Source: Sphingomonas flavalba
GTDB lineage: Bacteria > Pseudomonadota > Alphaproteobacteria > Sphingomonadales > Sphingomonadaceae
Assembly: GCF_004796535.1 (NCBI RefSeq)
Contig: NZ_SPHY01000001.1
Span: 62,001 to 126,000 of the forward strand
Length of the DNA stretch: 64,000 bases
Direction: 5' to 3'
Shown: piece by piece, positions 27,098 through 36,556 of the stretch
Numbering within the stretch: the stretch's first letter is position 1
Layout: every line of letters begins with the position of its first letter
Notes under the pieces: model-generated
The model's database searches: none
What the model saw: only the letters and a program-made list of their open reading frames with translations
What the model was told of the DNA's origin: nothing
Position numbers and translations under genes: made by a program

Positions 27098-28486
27098 TCA
27101 ACCGCCTCGTTCACGAGCCAAACACGCACCGGAAGACAGCCACAATGCCGAAATCGCTAATAACGCCGCAATGATAGGCGTTCGCGCTGGGTAATCGACA
27201 AAACTATGCAATAGAATCATGATAATAAAGATCGACGCAAGTCGCGCCATGCCCACGGTAAGCGAGCCTCTTCCTCCTCCGCGCCACACTCGCCAGCAGG
27301 CCAGGCCATAGAGGCCTACGGCCAGCGCAAGCAATAGGCCCGCTAGCGCACCGCCTTCTATGATTATTTCAAGAATATCGTTATGTGCATGATTCATATA
27401 AATTTCGGAAAGCGCGTCCTGCCGCTCCACAGCACGGTAAACTGAATCGAAACTTCCGAAACCGGCGCCTACGGGAAAGAACTGCTGGCCCAACGCGGCA
27501 AATTCGGGAAACAGGACCACACGCGCGTCTCCGCTGATCACTTCCGTCTTGAAACGATCGAGATTGCCGATCTGCGAAACAACGAACAGTAGGGCAATAC
27601 CTCCTGCGACCGCGCTCCCGACCAACAGGCGCCGATCGACTCGCGCCAGCACACCTTCCCGCCACAACAACAAAATTCCCAGCCCCAGTCCCAAGCCGGT
27701 CAGGAGTACGCCTGAGCGTGACCCCGCCACCACGATCGAAACCAGTAGAAACAACAGGACGGCACCAGCAATAGCCCAACGCATCAACGGACTGAAGATA
27801 CCGGCTAACCGACGCGTCGCGATCCACAACGTCAGCGGAATTCCAGTTGTCAGGAGCAGCGCATTATGATTGCGGTTGGCAAACAAGCCCGTACCCGTGT
27901 CAAAACTGGAAACGCGATAGAGACGCAGTGGGCTGGTCGGCCCCTCCGCGAATTGGAACACGGCCATTACACCGGTTACCAGAGCAAGCCCTGCCACCCC
28001 GGCCAGCACCCAATCCCGCCGCACCCGCCCCAGCCATGCCGCCGCAACCAGCGCCGCAAACGGCGGAAAAATCGCGAGCAGGCTGTTGATCGTCAGGTCC
28101 GGCGTCAGGCTGATTGGGCGCCAGGGCTGTTCGATACCGATAACGCCGGCCGCTTCGGCATACAGGCTCCGTCCGGGCATCGCCGTCCACCATTGCGGCG
28201 GCAGTGGAATGAGTTGCACGGCCATGATCGCGGCTAGCGCGGCTAGCAGCAGGAATGGCTGCCGCATGTCGCGCCAGCACTCGCGCGGGAATACCACCAA
28301 CGTGGCGGCCAATGCGACAATGGCCGTAGCGCGCACAAACATCTGCGACGCGGCGTCGGCGCGTGACGCGCCGCCGCCGAACATGAGCATCACAAAAAAT
28401 ACGGTGATCGCGGCAACCGGAAGCCAGAAAGACAGCCTTCCTACTGACCATTTGATCTGGAACGATTTTTTCCGGTGTCTGGACAT
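27098..28486 (-). CDS. O-antigen ligase/polymerase family membrane protein
   Basis: The 462-residue protein has about twelve membrane helices and the Wzy_C domain in its second half. That domain shows GSRSGVLLTGLGLGLG, GAGFGSFDSVYRAVE and NHAHNDILEIIIEGG, the histidine motif typical of exopolysaccharide-type O-antigen ligase relatives. It heads the operon with wza and wzc, so it may be the polymerase of this polysaccharide. That would leave the other family member at 13538-14932 with a different role, or the reverse. Its ATG at 28486 faces wecB divergently. Confidence 0.88.
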   Translation of the reverse strand: MSRHRKKSFQIKWSVGRLSFWLPVAAITVFFVMLMFGGGASRADAASQMFVRATAIVALAATLVVFPRECWRDMRQPFLLLAALAAIMAVQLIPLPPQWWTAMPGRSLYAEAAGVIGIEQPWRPISLTPDLTINSLLAIFPPFAALVAAAWLGRVRRDWVLAGVAGLALVTGVMAVFQFAEGPTSPLRLYRVSSFDTGTGLFANRNHNALLLTTGIPLTLWIATRRLAGIFSPLMRWAIAGAVLLFLLVSIVVAGSRSGVLLTGLGLGLGILLLWREGVLARVDRRLLVGSAVAGGIALLFVVSQIGNLDRFKTEVISGDARVVLFPEFAALGQQFFPVGAGFGSFDSVYRAVERQDALSEIYMNHAHNDILEIIIEGGALAGLLLALAVGLYGLACWRVWRGGGRGSLTVGMARLASIFIIMILLHSFVDYPARTPIIAALLAISALWLSSGACLARERGG

Positions 28487-28641
28487 ATGTCAGTTAGGCG
28501 TCCTGTTGCGTGTGCATTCACCCATTCACGGTCGGGCGTCTAGTATTGAAGTGGCATTAGCGTCCTGATCCCACGCCGTAAACTCCACGGCAGACCGCTC
28601 TTAGCCCTTGTTAATCCCGCTCGGCTATGCACCGATGCCGC

Positions 28642-29772
28642 ATGCGTAAAATCCTCGTCCTGTTCGGCACGCGGCCTGAGGCAATCAAGCTGTTTCCGGT
28701 GGTCGATGCCCTGCGCGGCCGGCGCGGCGTTACGGTGCGCACGCTGGCCAGCGGCCAGCATCGGGCGATGCTCGATCAGGTGCTCGCCGTCGCCGGCCTC
28801 GTGCCCGACATCGACCTGGACCTGATGCGGCCGGGCCAGAGCCTTGAGGCGCTAACCGCGCGGCTGTTGACCGGGATCGGCGGAGTCCTCGATACCGAAA
28901 AACCCGACCGGGTGATCGTTCAGGGCGACACCGCTACTGCGATGGTTGGCGCGCTCACGGCCTACTATCGCAAGCTGCCGGTGTCACATGTCGAGGCAGG
29001 ATTGCGCAGTGGCAACATCCATCACCCGTGGCCTGAGGAGGTTAACCGCCGGATCATTTCGACGATCGCCGACCAGCACTTTGCGCCGACCGAGACCGCC
29101 GCCGCGGCACTGCGCCGCGAGAATATCGCGCCGGAACGGATCCACGTCACCGGCAACACCGTGATCGACGCGCTGCTCGCCACCCGCGCGCGGATCGCGG
29201 CCGATCCTGCGCTCGCCGCCGGACTCGACCCGCTCGTCGCCCGCTTCGCCGGCCGGCGGGTCGTTGCGGTCACCAGCCATCGGCGCGAGAATTTCGGCAA
29301 CGGAATGGCCGACATCGCCGCGGCGATCCGCGGCGTCGCCGCGCGGCTGGACTGCGCTGTCATCTTCCCCCTCCACCCGAACCCCAACGTCCGCGGAGTG
29401 ATGGAGCGGGTACTCGGCGATCTGCCGAATGTCGCGCTGGTCGATCCGCTCGACTACCCCCATTTCGTCCGCCTGCTGGACATCGCCGACATCGTTCTGA
29501 CCGACAGCGGCGGCGTGCAGGAGGAGGCGCCGGCGCTCGGCAAGCCGGTGCTGGTCATGCGCGAGACGACGGAGCGGCCGGAGGGCATTGCCGCCGGCAC
29601 CGCCCGCCTCGTCGGCACCGACACGGACCGGATCGTCCACGAGATATTTACCCTGCTGGACGACAAGGCGGCCTACGCCAGCATGGCCCGCGCGCATAAT
29701 CCATTCGGCGACGGCCATGCCAGCGAACGTATCGCGAGGATCGTCGCCGATGAGTCTGGATCGTCCGCCTAG
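28642..29772 (+). CDS. wecB: UDP-N-acetylglucosamine 2-epimerase (non-hydrolysing)
   Basis: This enzyme converts UDP-GlcNAc to UDP-ManNAc in the cytoplasm. The 376-residue product shows KILVLFGTRPEAIKLFPVV, VIVQGDTATAM, HVEAGLRSGNIHHPWPEE, TSHRRENFG and LTDSGGVQEEAPALG, all classic for the family. The ATG at 28642 (MRKILV) is preferred to 28627. It overlaps wecC by 23 bp, so the two are coupled and convert UDP-GlcNAc to UDP-ManNAcA. Confidence 0.95.
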   Translation: MRKILVLFGTRPEAIKLFPVVDALRGRRGVTVRTLASGQHRAMLDQVLAVAGLVPDIDLDLMRPGQSLEALTARLLTGIGGVLDTEKPDRVIVQGDTATAMVGALTAYYRKLPVSHVEAGLRSGNIHHPWPEEVNRRIISTIADQHFAPTETAAAALRRENIAPERIHVTGNTVIDALLATRARIAADPALAAGLDPLVARFAGRRVVAVTSHRRENFGNGMADIAAAIRGVAARLDCAVIFPLHPNPNVRGVMERVLGDLPNVALVDPLDYPHFVRLLDIADIVLTDSGGVQEEAPALGKPVLVMRETTERPEGIAAGTARLVGTDTDRIVHEIFTLLDDKAAYASMARAHNPFGDGHASERIARIVADESGSSA

Positions 29773-31048
29773 CGTCTGCGTCGTCGGCCTCGGCTATATC
29801 GGCCTGCCGACGGCAGCGCTGATCGCCCGGTCCGGGGCGCCGGTGGTCGGCGTCGACGTCGCGCCGGCAGTAGTCGACACGGTCAATTCCGGCCGCATCC
29901 ACATCGAGGAGATCGATCTGGCGGGGCTGGTCCAGGGCGTTGTCGAACGCGGCCTGCTGCGCGCAGCGCTGGCGGTCGAGCCGGCCGACGTGTTCGTCAT
30001 CGCCGTGCCGACGCCACTCGGTGCCAATCACGTACCCGATACCAGCCATATCCTCACCGCCGGCCGGGCGATCGCGCCAGTGTTGAAGCCGGGCGACATG
30101 GTCATCCTCGAATCGACATCGCCGGTCGGCACCACGGAGGCTCTGCGCGACCTGCTGGCACGGCTGCGGCCGGACTTGCGGGTGCCGGGCCATGCCGGCG
30201 ACGGCGCCGACATCGCCATCGCCTATTGCCCGGAACGGGTGCTGCCCGGCCGTATTCTGGTCGAGCTGATCGACAACGACCGCTGCATCGGCGGCATCAC
30301 CCCACGTTGTGCGCGCAAGGCGCTGACCTTCTATCGCCGCTTCGTGCGCGGCCAGTGCGTGACGACGACGGCGCGCACCGCCGAAATGGTCAAGCTGACC
30401 GAAAACGCCTTCCGCGACGTCAACATCGCCTTCGCCAACGAACTGTCGCGCGTCGCCGACACGACCGGGCTGGATGTGTGGGAAGTGATCCGCCTCGCCA
30501 ACCGCCACCCGCGCGTCAACATTCTGCAACCCGGCCCCGGCGTCGGCGGTCACTGCATCGCGGTCGACCCGTGGTTCATCGTCCACGGCGCGCCGGACGA
30601 CACGCCGCTGATCCGCGCCGCGCGCGCGGTGAACGACGGCAAGACCGACCATGTCATCGCCCGCGCCACCGCGATGATAGAAGCGCATCCGGGCGCCGGC
30701 GTCGCCTGCTTCGGCCTGGCGTTCAAGGCGAATATCGACGATTTCCGCGAAAGCCCGGCGCTGAAGGTCGCCACTCATGTCGCCGCCCGCTTCGGCCCGC
30801 GCATCCATGTCGTCGAACCGCATATCGACGCGCTGCCAGCCGCCTTCGCCGGCACTGGCGCGCGGCTCTGCGACATCGACCGGGCACTGATCGACTGCGC
30901 GCTGCTGATCGTGCTGGTCGACCACGACGTGTTCCGCTCCGTCCCACTCGACGAACGGGCCGACAAGATCGTCTACGACACCCGCGGCATCTGGCCGGAC
31001 CAGCCGAAACGCGCGGAAGGCACACCGGCGCTGAAGCTGGCGGGGTAA
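29750..31048 (+). CDS. wecC: UDP-N-acetyl-D-mannosamine dehydrogenase
   Basis: This enzyme oxidises UDP-ManNAc twice with NAD to UDP-ManNAcA. The 432-residue protein has the N-terminal NAD site VCVVGLGYIGLPTAAL, the central ENAFRDVNIAFANELS, the catalytic cysteine in GPGVGGHCIAVDPWF near residue 265, and the C-terminal UDP-binding domain (GLAFKANIDDFRESPAL). WecC is preferred over UDP-glucose dehydrogenase because of the coupling to wecB and the HCIAVDPWFI motif. Confidence 0.94.
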   Translation: MSLDRPPSVCVVGLGYIGLPTAALIARSGAPVVGVDVAPAVVDTVNSGRIHIEEIDLAGLVQGVVERGLLRAALAVEPADVFVIAVPTPLGANHVPDTSHILTAGRAIAPVLKPGDMVILESTSPVGTTEALRDLLARLRPDLRVPGHAGDGADIAIAYCPERVLPGRILVELIDNDRCIGGITPRCARKALTFYRRFVRGQCVTTTARTAEMVKLTENAFRDVNIAFANELSRVADTTGLDVWEVIRLANRHPRVNILQPGPGVGGHCIAVDPWFIVHGAPDDTPLIRAARAVNDGKTDHVIARATAMIEAHPGAGVACFGLAFKANIDDFRESPALKVATHVAARFGPRIHVVEPHIDALPAAFAGTGARLCDIDRALIDCALLIVLVDHDVFRSVPLDERADKIVYDTRGIWPDQPKRAEGTPALKLAG

Positions 31049-31065
31049 GCGCCGGGCCCCACCCC

Positions 31066-33891
31066 CTACCCCAACCGCGCCAGCGCGGCTTCCAGCCGCT
31101 CGACTTCCGCCGCCTTTTCCGCGTGGTCGGCACGGGCCTTGTCGACCGCTTCCGGCTTCGCGCGTTCGACGAAGGCGGGGTTGGCGAGGCGGGCGGCGAG
31201 GCTGTCGCGTTCCTTCGCGGCGGCGTCGCGCGTCTTGGCCAGCCGGGCGCGCTCGCCGGCCAGGTCGACGACATCGCCGATGGGCAGTACGTAGGTCGCC
31301 TCGTCGACGACGATCTGCAGCGCGCCGGCGGCATCGGCGGCGCCATGACTGACTTCGGCGATGCGGGCGAGGCGGGCGATCGCCGCCGCCTGCCGCTCCA
31401 GCCGCTCCGCGGTCAGCGCCGATGCATCCTGCACCACTGCCGACAGCCGCGCGCCCGGCGGCACGCCCAGTTCGGTGCGGGCGGCGCGGATCTCGCCGAC
31501 CAGCCGGATCAGCCAGTCGATCTCCGCCGCTGCGTCGGTGTCGTCGGTGCCGGCGCCGCCCTCCACCAGCGGCCATCTGGCGATGATGATCGGGTAGGCG
31601 CGCGTGCCCAGCGCGTTCCACAATTCCTCGGTCACGAACGGCATGAACGGGTGAAGCATGACCAGAATCTGGTCGAGCACCCAGCCGGCGACCGCCTTTG
31701 TCTCGTCGTCGATCTGGCCCTTGATCAGCTCCAGATACCAGTCGCAGAACCGGTTCCAGACGAAATGGTAGATCGCGTTCGCCGCCTCGTCGAAACGCAA
31801 ATCCGCCAGCGCCGCGTCGAGCGCGCGGACCGTCGCCAGCGTCTCGGCGATGATCCAGCGGTTGACGGTCAGCGCCGCCGCCGGCGCACGCAATGTCGCC
31901 GACGCGCCGATGCCGTTCGCCTGGCAGAAACGCGCCGCGTTCCACAGCTTGGTCGCGAAGTTGCGGTAGCCCTCGACCCGCTTTTCATCGAGCTTGATGT
32001 CGCGCCCCTGGCTCTCCATCGCCGCCATGAAGAAGCGCAGCGCATCGGCGCCATACTGGTCGATCAGGCCGAGCGGATCGACGACATTGCCCTTGGACTT
32101 GGACATTTTCTGCCCGTCCGCCGCGCGCACCAGCCCATGCAGGTAGAGCCGCTTCCACGGCACATCTTTCATGAACTGGATGCCCTGCATCGCCATGCGC
32201 GCATCCCAGAAGAACAGGATGTCGAAGCCGGAAATCAGCAGGTCGTTCGGATAGTGCTTGGCGAGCAGCGGCGCGGTCGCCTCATCGTCCGGCCAGCCCA
32301 GCGTCGCGAAGGGCCAGAGCGCGGAGGAGAACCAGGTGTCAAGCACGTCTTCATCGCGCCAGATGGACAATTCGGACGTGAAGAGAGATCGCGTCAATCC
32401 CTTTGCAAAGTCATTCGCAATGCCAACATCGCTTGGATCGACGCCGTAGTAATCTCCCGCCAGTTTTCGTGCTGTGGCCTCGTCCTCGGCGACGAACGTT
32501 TCAAATTCGCCGGTCTTGTTATCATATTCAATGCCGCCCTCGGCACGCCGCTTCGGCCCATACCACGCCGGAATCCGGTGGCCCCACCAGAGCTGGCGGG
32601 AGACGCACCAGGGCTGGATGTTCTCCATCCAGTTGAAATAGGTCTTTTCCCACGTCTTGGGCACGATCTCGATGGCGCCCGAACGCACCGCCTCCATCGC
32701 CGGCTTGGCCAGCGTCGCGGCGTCGACATACCATTGGTCGGTCAGCCACGGCTCGATGACCACGCCGGAACGGTCGCCATAGGGAGTCTGGATCGTGCGC
32801 GGCTCCGCATCCTGTTCGACCGGGTTGCCGTCCTTGTCCTTGGCCACATGCGGGATGAGGAAACCCTGCTCCTTCATCCGCTCGACGACCAGCGCCCGCG
32901 CCTCGAACCGGTCAAGGCCGAGGAAGGCGTCGGGCACCAGCCCGTCCGCCGTCTGCACCACCCGGGCATCGGCATCGAGCATGTTGAGCATTTCGCCCGG
33001 CTTGATCCCGGCGCGCTTGCCGACCTCGAAGTCGTTGAAGTCGTGCCCCGGCGTGATCTTGACCGCGCCGCTGCCCAGTTCGGGATCGGCATGCTCGTCG
33101 GCAACGATGCGGAACCGGCGGCCGGTGATTGGCTGCAAAATCTCCTTGCCAATCACGCTGGCATAGCGCGGGTCCGCCGGGTTCACCGCCACTGCCATGT
33201 CGGCCAGCATCGTCTCCGGCCGGGTGGTCGCGACTTCGATGTAGTCGCGCCCGTCATCCAGCCGCACGCCGTCGGCCAGCGGATAGCGGAAGTGCCAGAA
33301 ACCGCCCTTCACCTCGCGCGTCTCGACCTCCAGATCGCTGATCGCGGTTTTCAGGCCGGGGTCCCAGTTGACCAGCCGCTTGTCGCGGTAAAGCAGGCCC
33401 TGCCGGTGCAGGTCGACGAACACCTTCACCACCGCGCGGGTGAAATGCGGGTCCATGGTGAACTGTTCGCGGCTCCAGTCCATCGAACAGCCGAGGCGGC
33501 GGAGCTGGCCGGTAATCGCGCCGCCGCTTTCCGCCTTCCATTCCCACACCTTGTCGATGAACTGGTCGCGGGTGAAATCGGTGCGCTTCTGCCCCTGCGC
33601 GTTCATCTGCCGCTCGACCACCATCTGCGTCGCGATGCCGGCATGGTCGGTGCCGACCACCCACAGCGCATCCTTGCCGCGCAGCCGCTCGTAGCGGACC
33701 ATGACGTCCTGCAACGTGTTATCCAGCGCATGGCCGATGTGGAGCGAACCGGTGACGTTGGGCGGCGGGTTGACGATGGTGAACGGCACCGCGCCGGGCC
33801 GGTCGGGGCGGAACAGCCCTTCCTTTTCCCAGCGCGCATACCAGTGCGCCTCGATGGCGGCGGGGTCGAAGGTCTTGGCAAGCTCGGTCAT
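31066..33891 (-). CDS. valS: valyl-tRNA synthetase
   Basis: This enzyme charges tRNA-Val and edits misactivated threonine. The 941-residue protein has [15 protein letters not shown] (HIGH motif, near residue 50), the CP1 editing domain with [44 protein letters not shown] and a C-terminal coiled-coil arm rich in Arg, Lys and Glu. A patch of the gene (about 32341-32540) is lower in G+C and encodes a stretch between WYGPKRR and [11 protein letters not shown] that looks longer than usual. It is convergent with wecC (17 bp). Confidence 0.97.
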   Translation of the reverse strand: MTELAKTFDPAAIEAHWYARWEKEGLFRPDRPGAVPFTIVNPPPNVTGSLHIGHALDNTLQDVMVRYERLRGKDALWVVGTDHAGIATQMVVERQMNAQGQKRTDFTRDQFIDKVWEWKAESGGAITGQLRRLGCSMDWSREQFTMDPHFTRAVVKVFVDLHRQGLLYRDKRLVNWDPGLKTAISDLEVETREVKGGFWHFRYPLADGVRLDDGRDYIEVATTRPETMLADMAVAVNPADPRYASVIGKEILQPITGRRFRIVADEHADPELGSGAVKITPGHDFNDFEVGKRAGIKPGEMLNMLDADARVVQTADGLVPDAFLGLDRFEARALVVERMKEQGFLIPHVAKDKDGNPVEQDAEPRTIQTPYGDRSGVVIEPWLTDQWYVDAATLAKPAMEAVRSGAIEIVPKTWEKTYFNWMENIQPWCVSRQLWWGHRIPAWYGPKRRAEGGIEYDNKTGEFETFVAEDEATARKLAGDYYGVDPSDVGIANDFAKGLTRSLFTSELSIWRDEDVLDTWFSSALWPFATLGWPDDEATAPLLAKHYPNDLLISGFDILFFWDARMAMQGIQFMKDVPWKRLYLHGLVRAADGQKMSKSKGNVVDPLGLIDQYGADALRFFMAAMESQGRDIKLDEKRVEGYRNFATKLWNAARFCQANGIGASATLRAPAAALTVNRWIIAETLATVRALDAALADLRFDEAANAIYHFVWNRFCDWYLELIKGQIDDETKAVAGWVLDQILVMLHPFMPFVTEELWNALGTRAYPIIIARWPLVEGGAGTDDTDAAAEIDWLIRLVGEIRAARTELGVPPGARLSAVVQDASALTAERLERQAAAIARLARIAEVSHGAADAAGALQIVVDEATYVLPIGDVVDLAGERARLAKTRDAAAKERDSLAARLANPAFVERAKPEAVDKARADHAEKAAEVERLEAALARLG

Positions 33892-33967
33892 AGGCGCTGT
33901 GCCTTAGACGAGGGAGCCGGGCCGGGCCAAGCGGGCGCGTCGAATTATCCGCACGCCCGCCCCCGCC

Positions 33968-36001
33968 CTACCGCGCCGGCTTCAGCCATTTGGCGAACCA
34001 GTCGAACGTCTCGCCATACCACTGGACGCTGTTCTTCGGCTTCAGGATCCAGTGGTTCTCGTCCGGGTAGACCACCAGCCGCGACGGCACCGCGCGCCGC
34101 TGGGCGGCGGTGAAGGCGGCGATCCCCTGGGTATAGGGAATGCGGAAATCCTTCTCGCCGTGGATGATCAGCATCGGCGTCTTCCACGCGGTGACGTGGT
34201 TGACCGGGTTCCATTTTTCATACTCGGCGGCCTGCTCGAAATAGGGGCCGCCATGCTCCCATTCGTCGAACCACAACTCCTCCGTCTCATAGGCCATGGC
34301 CCGCGCGTCGAACACGCCGGCATGGACGACAAGGCATTTGAACTGGTCCGGCCAGGTGCCGGCGATCCAGTTCATCATATAGCCGCCATAGGAGCCGCCG
34401 GCGGCGCAGGCATTGGCCGGGTCGACCGCCGGGAATTTCGCCGCCGCCGCCGCAAGGCCCAGCTTCAGGTCCTCCAGCGGCTTGCCGCCCCAGTCGCGGT
34501 TGATGCTGTCGGTGAACGCCTGGCCGTATCCGGTCGAGCCGTGGAAATCGATGCTGACCACCGCATAGCCGGGGGCCGCGAACAGCATCGGGTTCCAGCG
34601 ATAGGACCATCCGTCGGCAAAGCTGCCCTGCGGCCCGCCATGGACCAGCATCACCGTCGGCAGCTTCGCCGTCGCCCCGGCCGGCGCGACCAGCCAGCCG
34701 CTGACCGTGTCGCCATTGGCGCCGGGAAAGGTGAAGCGCTGTACGGTCGGCACATCGATCCCGGCCAGCTTCGCGGCGTTGACGTCGGTCAGCCGCACCG
34801 CCTGCCCTTTCGCCGACACGCGGTAGAAATCGGCGGGCGCCGTCATCGTGTCGAGGGAGACGATCGCGCCGCCGTCCGGCGTCGGCAGCACACCGGCGGC
34901 GTGGCCGCGCTGGGTCAGCCGCGTCACCTTGCCGTCAGCCACGCTCACCCTGAACAGCGGCGAATCGAGGTGGTCGCCCGCCGTCACCAGCAGGCTCCTG
35001 CCGTCGGCCGCCCAGGCGATCGAGTCGACCGACCGGTCCCAGTCGGGAGCCAGCGCGCGGACCTCGCCGGTCGTCAGGTTACGCAGGTGCAGCGCCAGCC
35101 GGTCCGCTTCGTAGGTCGGCCGCGCCATCGCGGCATAGGCCAGCCATTGGCCGTCCGGAGACACGGCGGGCAGGCTATCCATCGCCTTGTTGGCTTCGGT
35201 CAGGTTGACTGGCCCGCCGCTGCCGTCGGCCGGCGCGGCGAAGATGTCGAGGTTGGTCGACAGCGGCTCGATCCGTCCCGCCTCGCGCAGGGTGAAGAAC
35301 AGCGTCTGACCGTCGGCGCTCCACGCCAGTTCCTCCGCCCCGCCGTAGGGCTTGGACGGCGAATCGCCGATCAGCGGCCCGGCCACCGCTTTCGCCGGCC
35401 CGCCGGCGAGCGGCTGGACATAGACGCGCTGGCGCACGCCCGGCGTCGCCCAGGTATCCCAGTGGCGGACGAACAGTTGGTCGTATGTTCTACCGCTGCC
35501 GTTTTCGGCTTTCGCCGCCGCCGAACAAGGCAGCGCCGCACAGTGGGTTGAGCTATCCGCCCAAATCGCGACGCGATCGCCCTTCGGCGACAGCAGGAAA
35601 CCCGCCAGGTCGACGGCATGGCGCGTCACCTGTTCCGGCGCGCCGCCGGCCGCCGCCATCCGCCATAGCTGGTCGCTGCCCGACGCGTCGGTCAGGTAGT
35701 AGATCCACGCTCCATCGGCGGAAAAAGCCGGGTCATGCGCATTCTTGCCGGCCACCGTCGCCAGCCGCGCCGGCGCCGCGCCCTTCGCCGTCAGGTCGAG
35801 CGACCACAGGCTGGTCACCCCCTTGTTGGCGGCAAGGTCGGTTTCGCGCTGCTGCCAGACCAGCCGGCGGCCGTCGGGGGAGAGGGTTGCGGTGCCAATC
35901 CGGCTGAGGCCAGCGAGATCGGTGGCGGTCATCGGCCGGGCGGTGGCGACGGCGGACGGAAGGGCGAGCCCACACAGGGCCGCGAGCATGATCCTGTTCA
36001 T
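33968..36001 (-). CDS. S9 family serine peptidase (acylaminoacyl-peptidase/DPP-like)
   Basis: The 677-residue protein is probably exported: it starts with a signal peptide of about 21 residues (MNRIMLAALCGLALPSAVATA). A beta-propeller (about 30-420; WD40-like PD40 repeats such as TATLSPDGRRLVWQ) gates a C-terminal alpha/beta hydrolase domain. The nucleophile is in GGSYGGYMMNW, the acid in HGEKDFRIPYTQG and the histidine in YPDENHWILKP, the classic S9 triad. It likely cleaves short peptides in the periplasm. It lies 76 bp from valS on the same strand. Confidence 0.94.
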   Translation of the reverse strand: MNRIMLAALCGLALPSAVATARPMTATDLAGLSRIGTATLSPDGRRLVWQQRETDLAANKGVTSLWSLDLTAKGAAPARLATVAGKNAHDPAFSADGAWIYYLTDASGSDQLWRMAAAGGAPEQVTRHAVDLAGFLLSPKGDRVAIWADSSTHCAALPCSAAAKAENGSGRTYDQLFVRHWDTWATPGVRQRVYVQPLAGGPAKAVAGPLIGDSPSKPYGGAEELAWSADGQTLFFTLREAGRIEPLSTNLDIFAAPADGSGGPVNLTEANKAMDSLPAVSPDGQWLAYAAMARPTYEADRLALHLRNLTTGEVRALAPDWDRSVDSIAWAADGRSLLVTAGDHLDSPLFRVSVADGKVTRLTQRGHAAGVLPTPDGGAIVSLDTMTAPADFYRVSAKGQAVRLTDVNAAKLAGIDVPTVQRFTFPGANGDTVSGWLVAPAGATAKLPTVMLVHGGPQGSFADGWSYRWNPMLFAAPGYAVVSIDFHGSTGYGQAFTDSINRDWGGKPLEDLKLGLAAAAAKFPAVDPANACAAGGSYGGYMMNWIAGTWPDQFKCLVVHAGVFDARAMAYETEELWFDEWEHGGPYFEQAAEYEKWNPVNHVTAWKTPMLIIHGEKDFRIPYTQGIAAFTAAQRRAVPSRLVVYPDENHWILKPKNSVQWYGETFDWFAKWLKPAR

Positions 36002-36051
36002 GCCAAAGGTTTAGCACCGCCGGCGGCGCGCGCAATCGCGCCGGTGCGGGC

Positions 36052-36543
36052 TTACGGGCGGTCGCCGGAAATCCGGGCGATCTCCTTCGCCACCATCGCC
36101 TCGACGATGCGCGGCAGGTTGGCGTCGAGCCATTCCTTCAGCATCGGCCGCAGCATGTCGCGAACCAGCCCCTCCAGGCTGTTTTCCGGCGCATCGTCCT
36201 CGGCCCGGACCTTCAGCCGCGCCAGGCTGGCGAGCGCGTTGCGGCTGGCGCTGGCCACCGCGGCGGAGACGATATCCTCTTCCGCCACCGGATCGGTGGC
36301 GGCCGATTCGGGCGGATTCGCCAGTGGGGCCTTGGCGGCGGGGGCCTCCGGCTCGGCCGCGTCGACGGCGTCGGTCAACTCAAGCACTTCCGCCTCGGGC
36401 GTCGGGCGGGGCTGGCTAACCGCTTGTTTCGGCGTCTTTGCCGACGATTTGCGACGGGGAGCGGGCGCATCGTCCTCGGCGATGATGCGCTTGATGGAGG
36501 ACAGGATCTCCTCCATCGAAGGTTCGTGGCTGATATGCCCCAT
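36052..36543 (-). CDS. popZ: PopZ-like polar organizing protein (DUF2497)
   Basis: The 163-residue acidic, Pro/Ala-rich protein has the two conserved ends of the family. The N-terminal helix is EPSMEEILSSIKRIIAEDD, and the C-terminal oligomerisation helices are LEGLVRDMLRPMLKEWLDA and LPRIVEAMVAKEIARI. The variable middle (about 30-100) is low complexity. In Caulobacter, PopZ forms a polar matrix that anchors ParB and centromeres. The ATG at 36543 is chosen; longer upstream frames run into tolC. It follows the tolC-family gene by 13 bp. Confidence 0.88.
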   Translation of the reverse strand: MGHISHEPSMEEILSSIKRIIAEDDAPAPRRKSSAKTPKQAVSQPRPTPEAEVLELTDAVDAAEPEAPAAKAPLANPPESAATDPVAEEDIVSAAVASASRNALASLARLKVRAEDDAPENSLEGLVRDMLRPMLKEWLDANLPRIVEAMVAKEIARISGDRP

Positions 36544-36556
36544 CGGCGCGTTTACC

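Noticed and set aside
29648-31945. 765-codon minus-strand frame opposite wecC
   Set aside because: It crosses the ends of wecB, wecC and valS, with no ribosome binding site or family motif.
30226-34113. Very long open frame on the plus strand (1295 codons) over wecC and valS
   Set aside because: It is antisense to valS and out of frame with wecC, both of which have full catalytic motifs. Its product is Arg/Ala/Pro-rich without domains. High G+C makes such shadow frames common.
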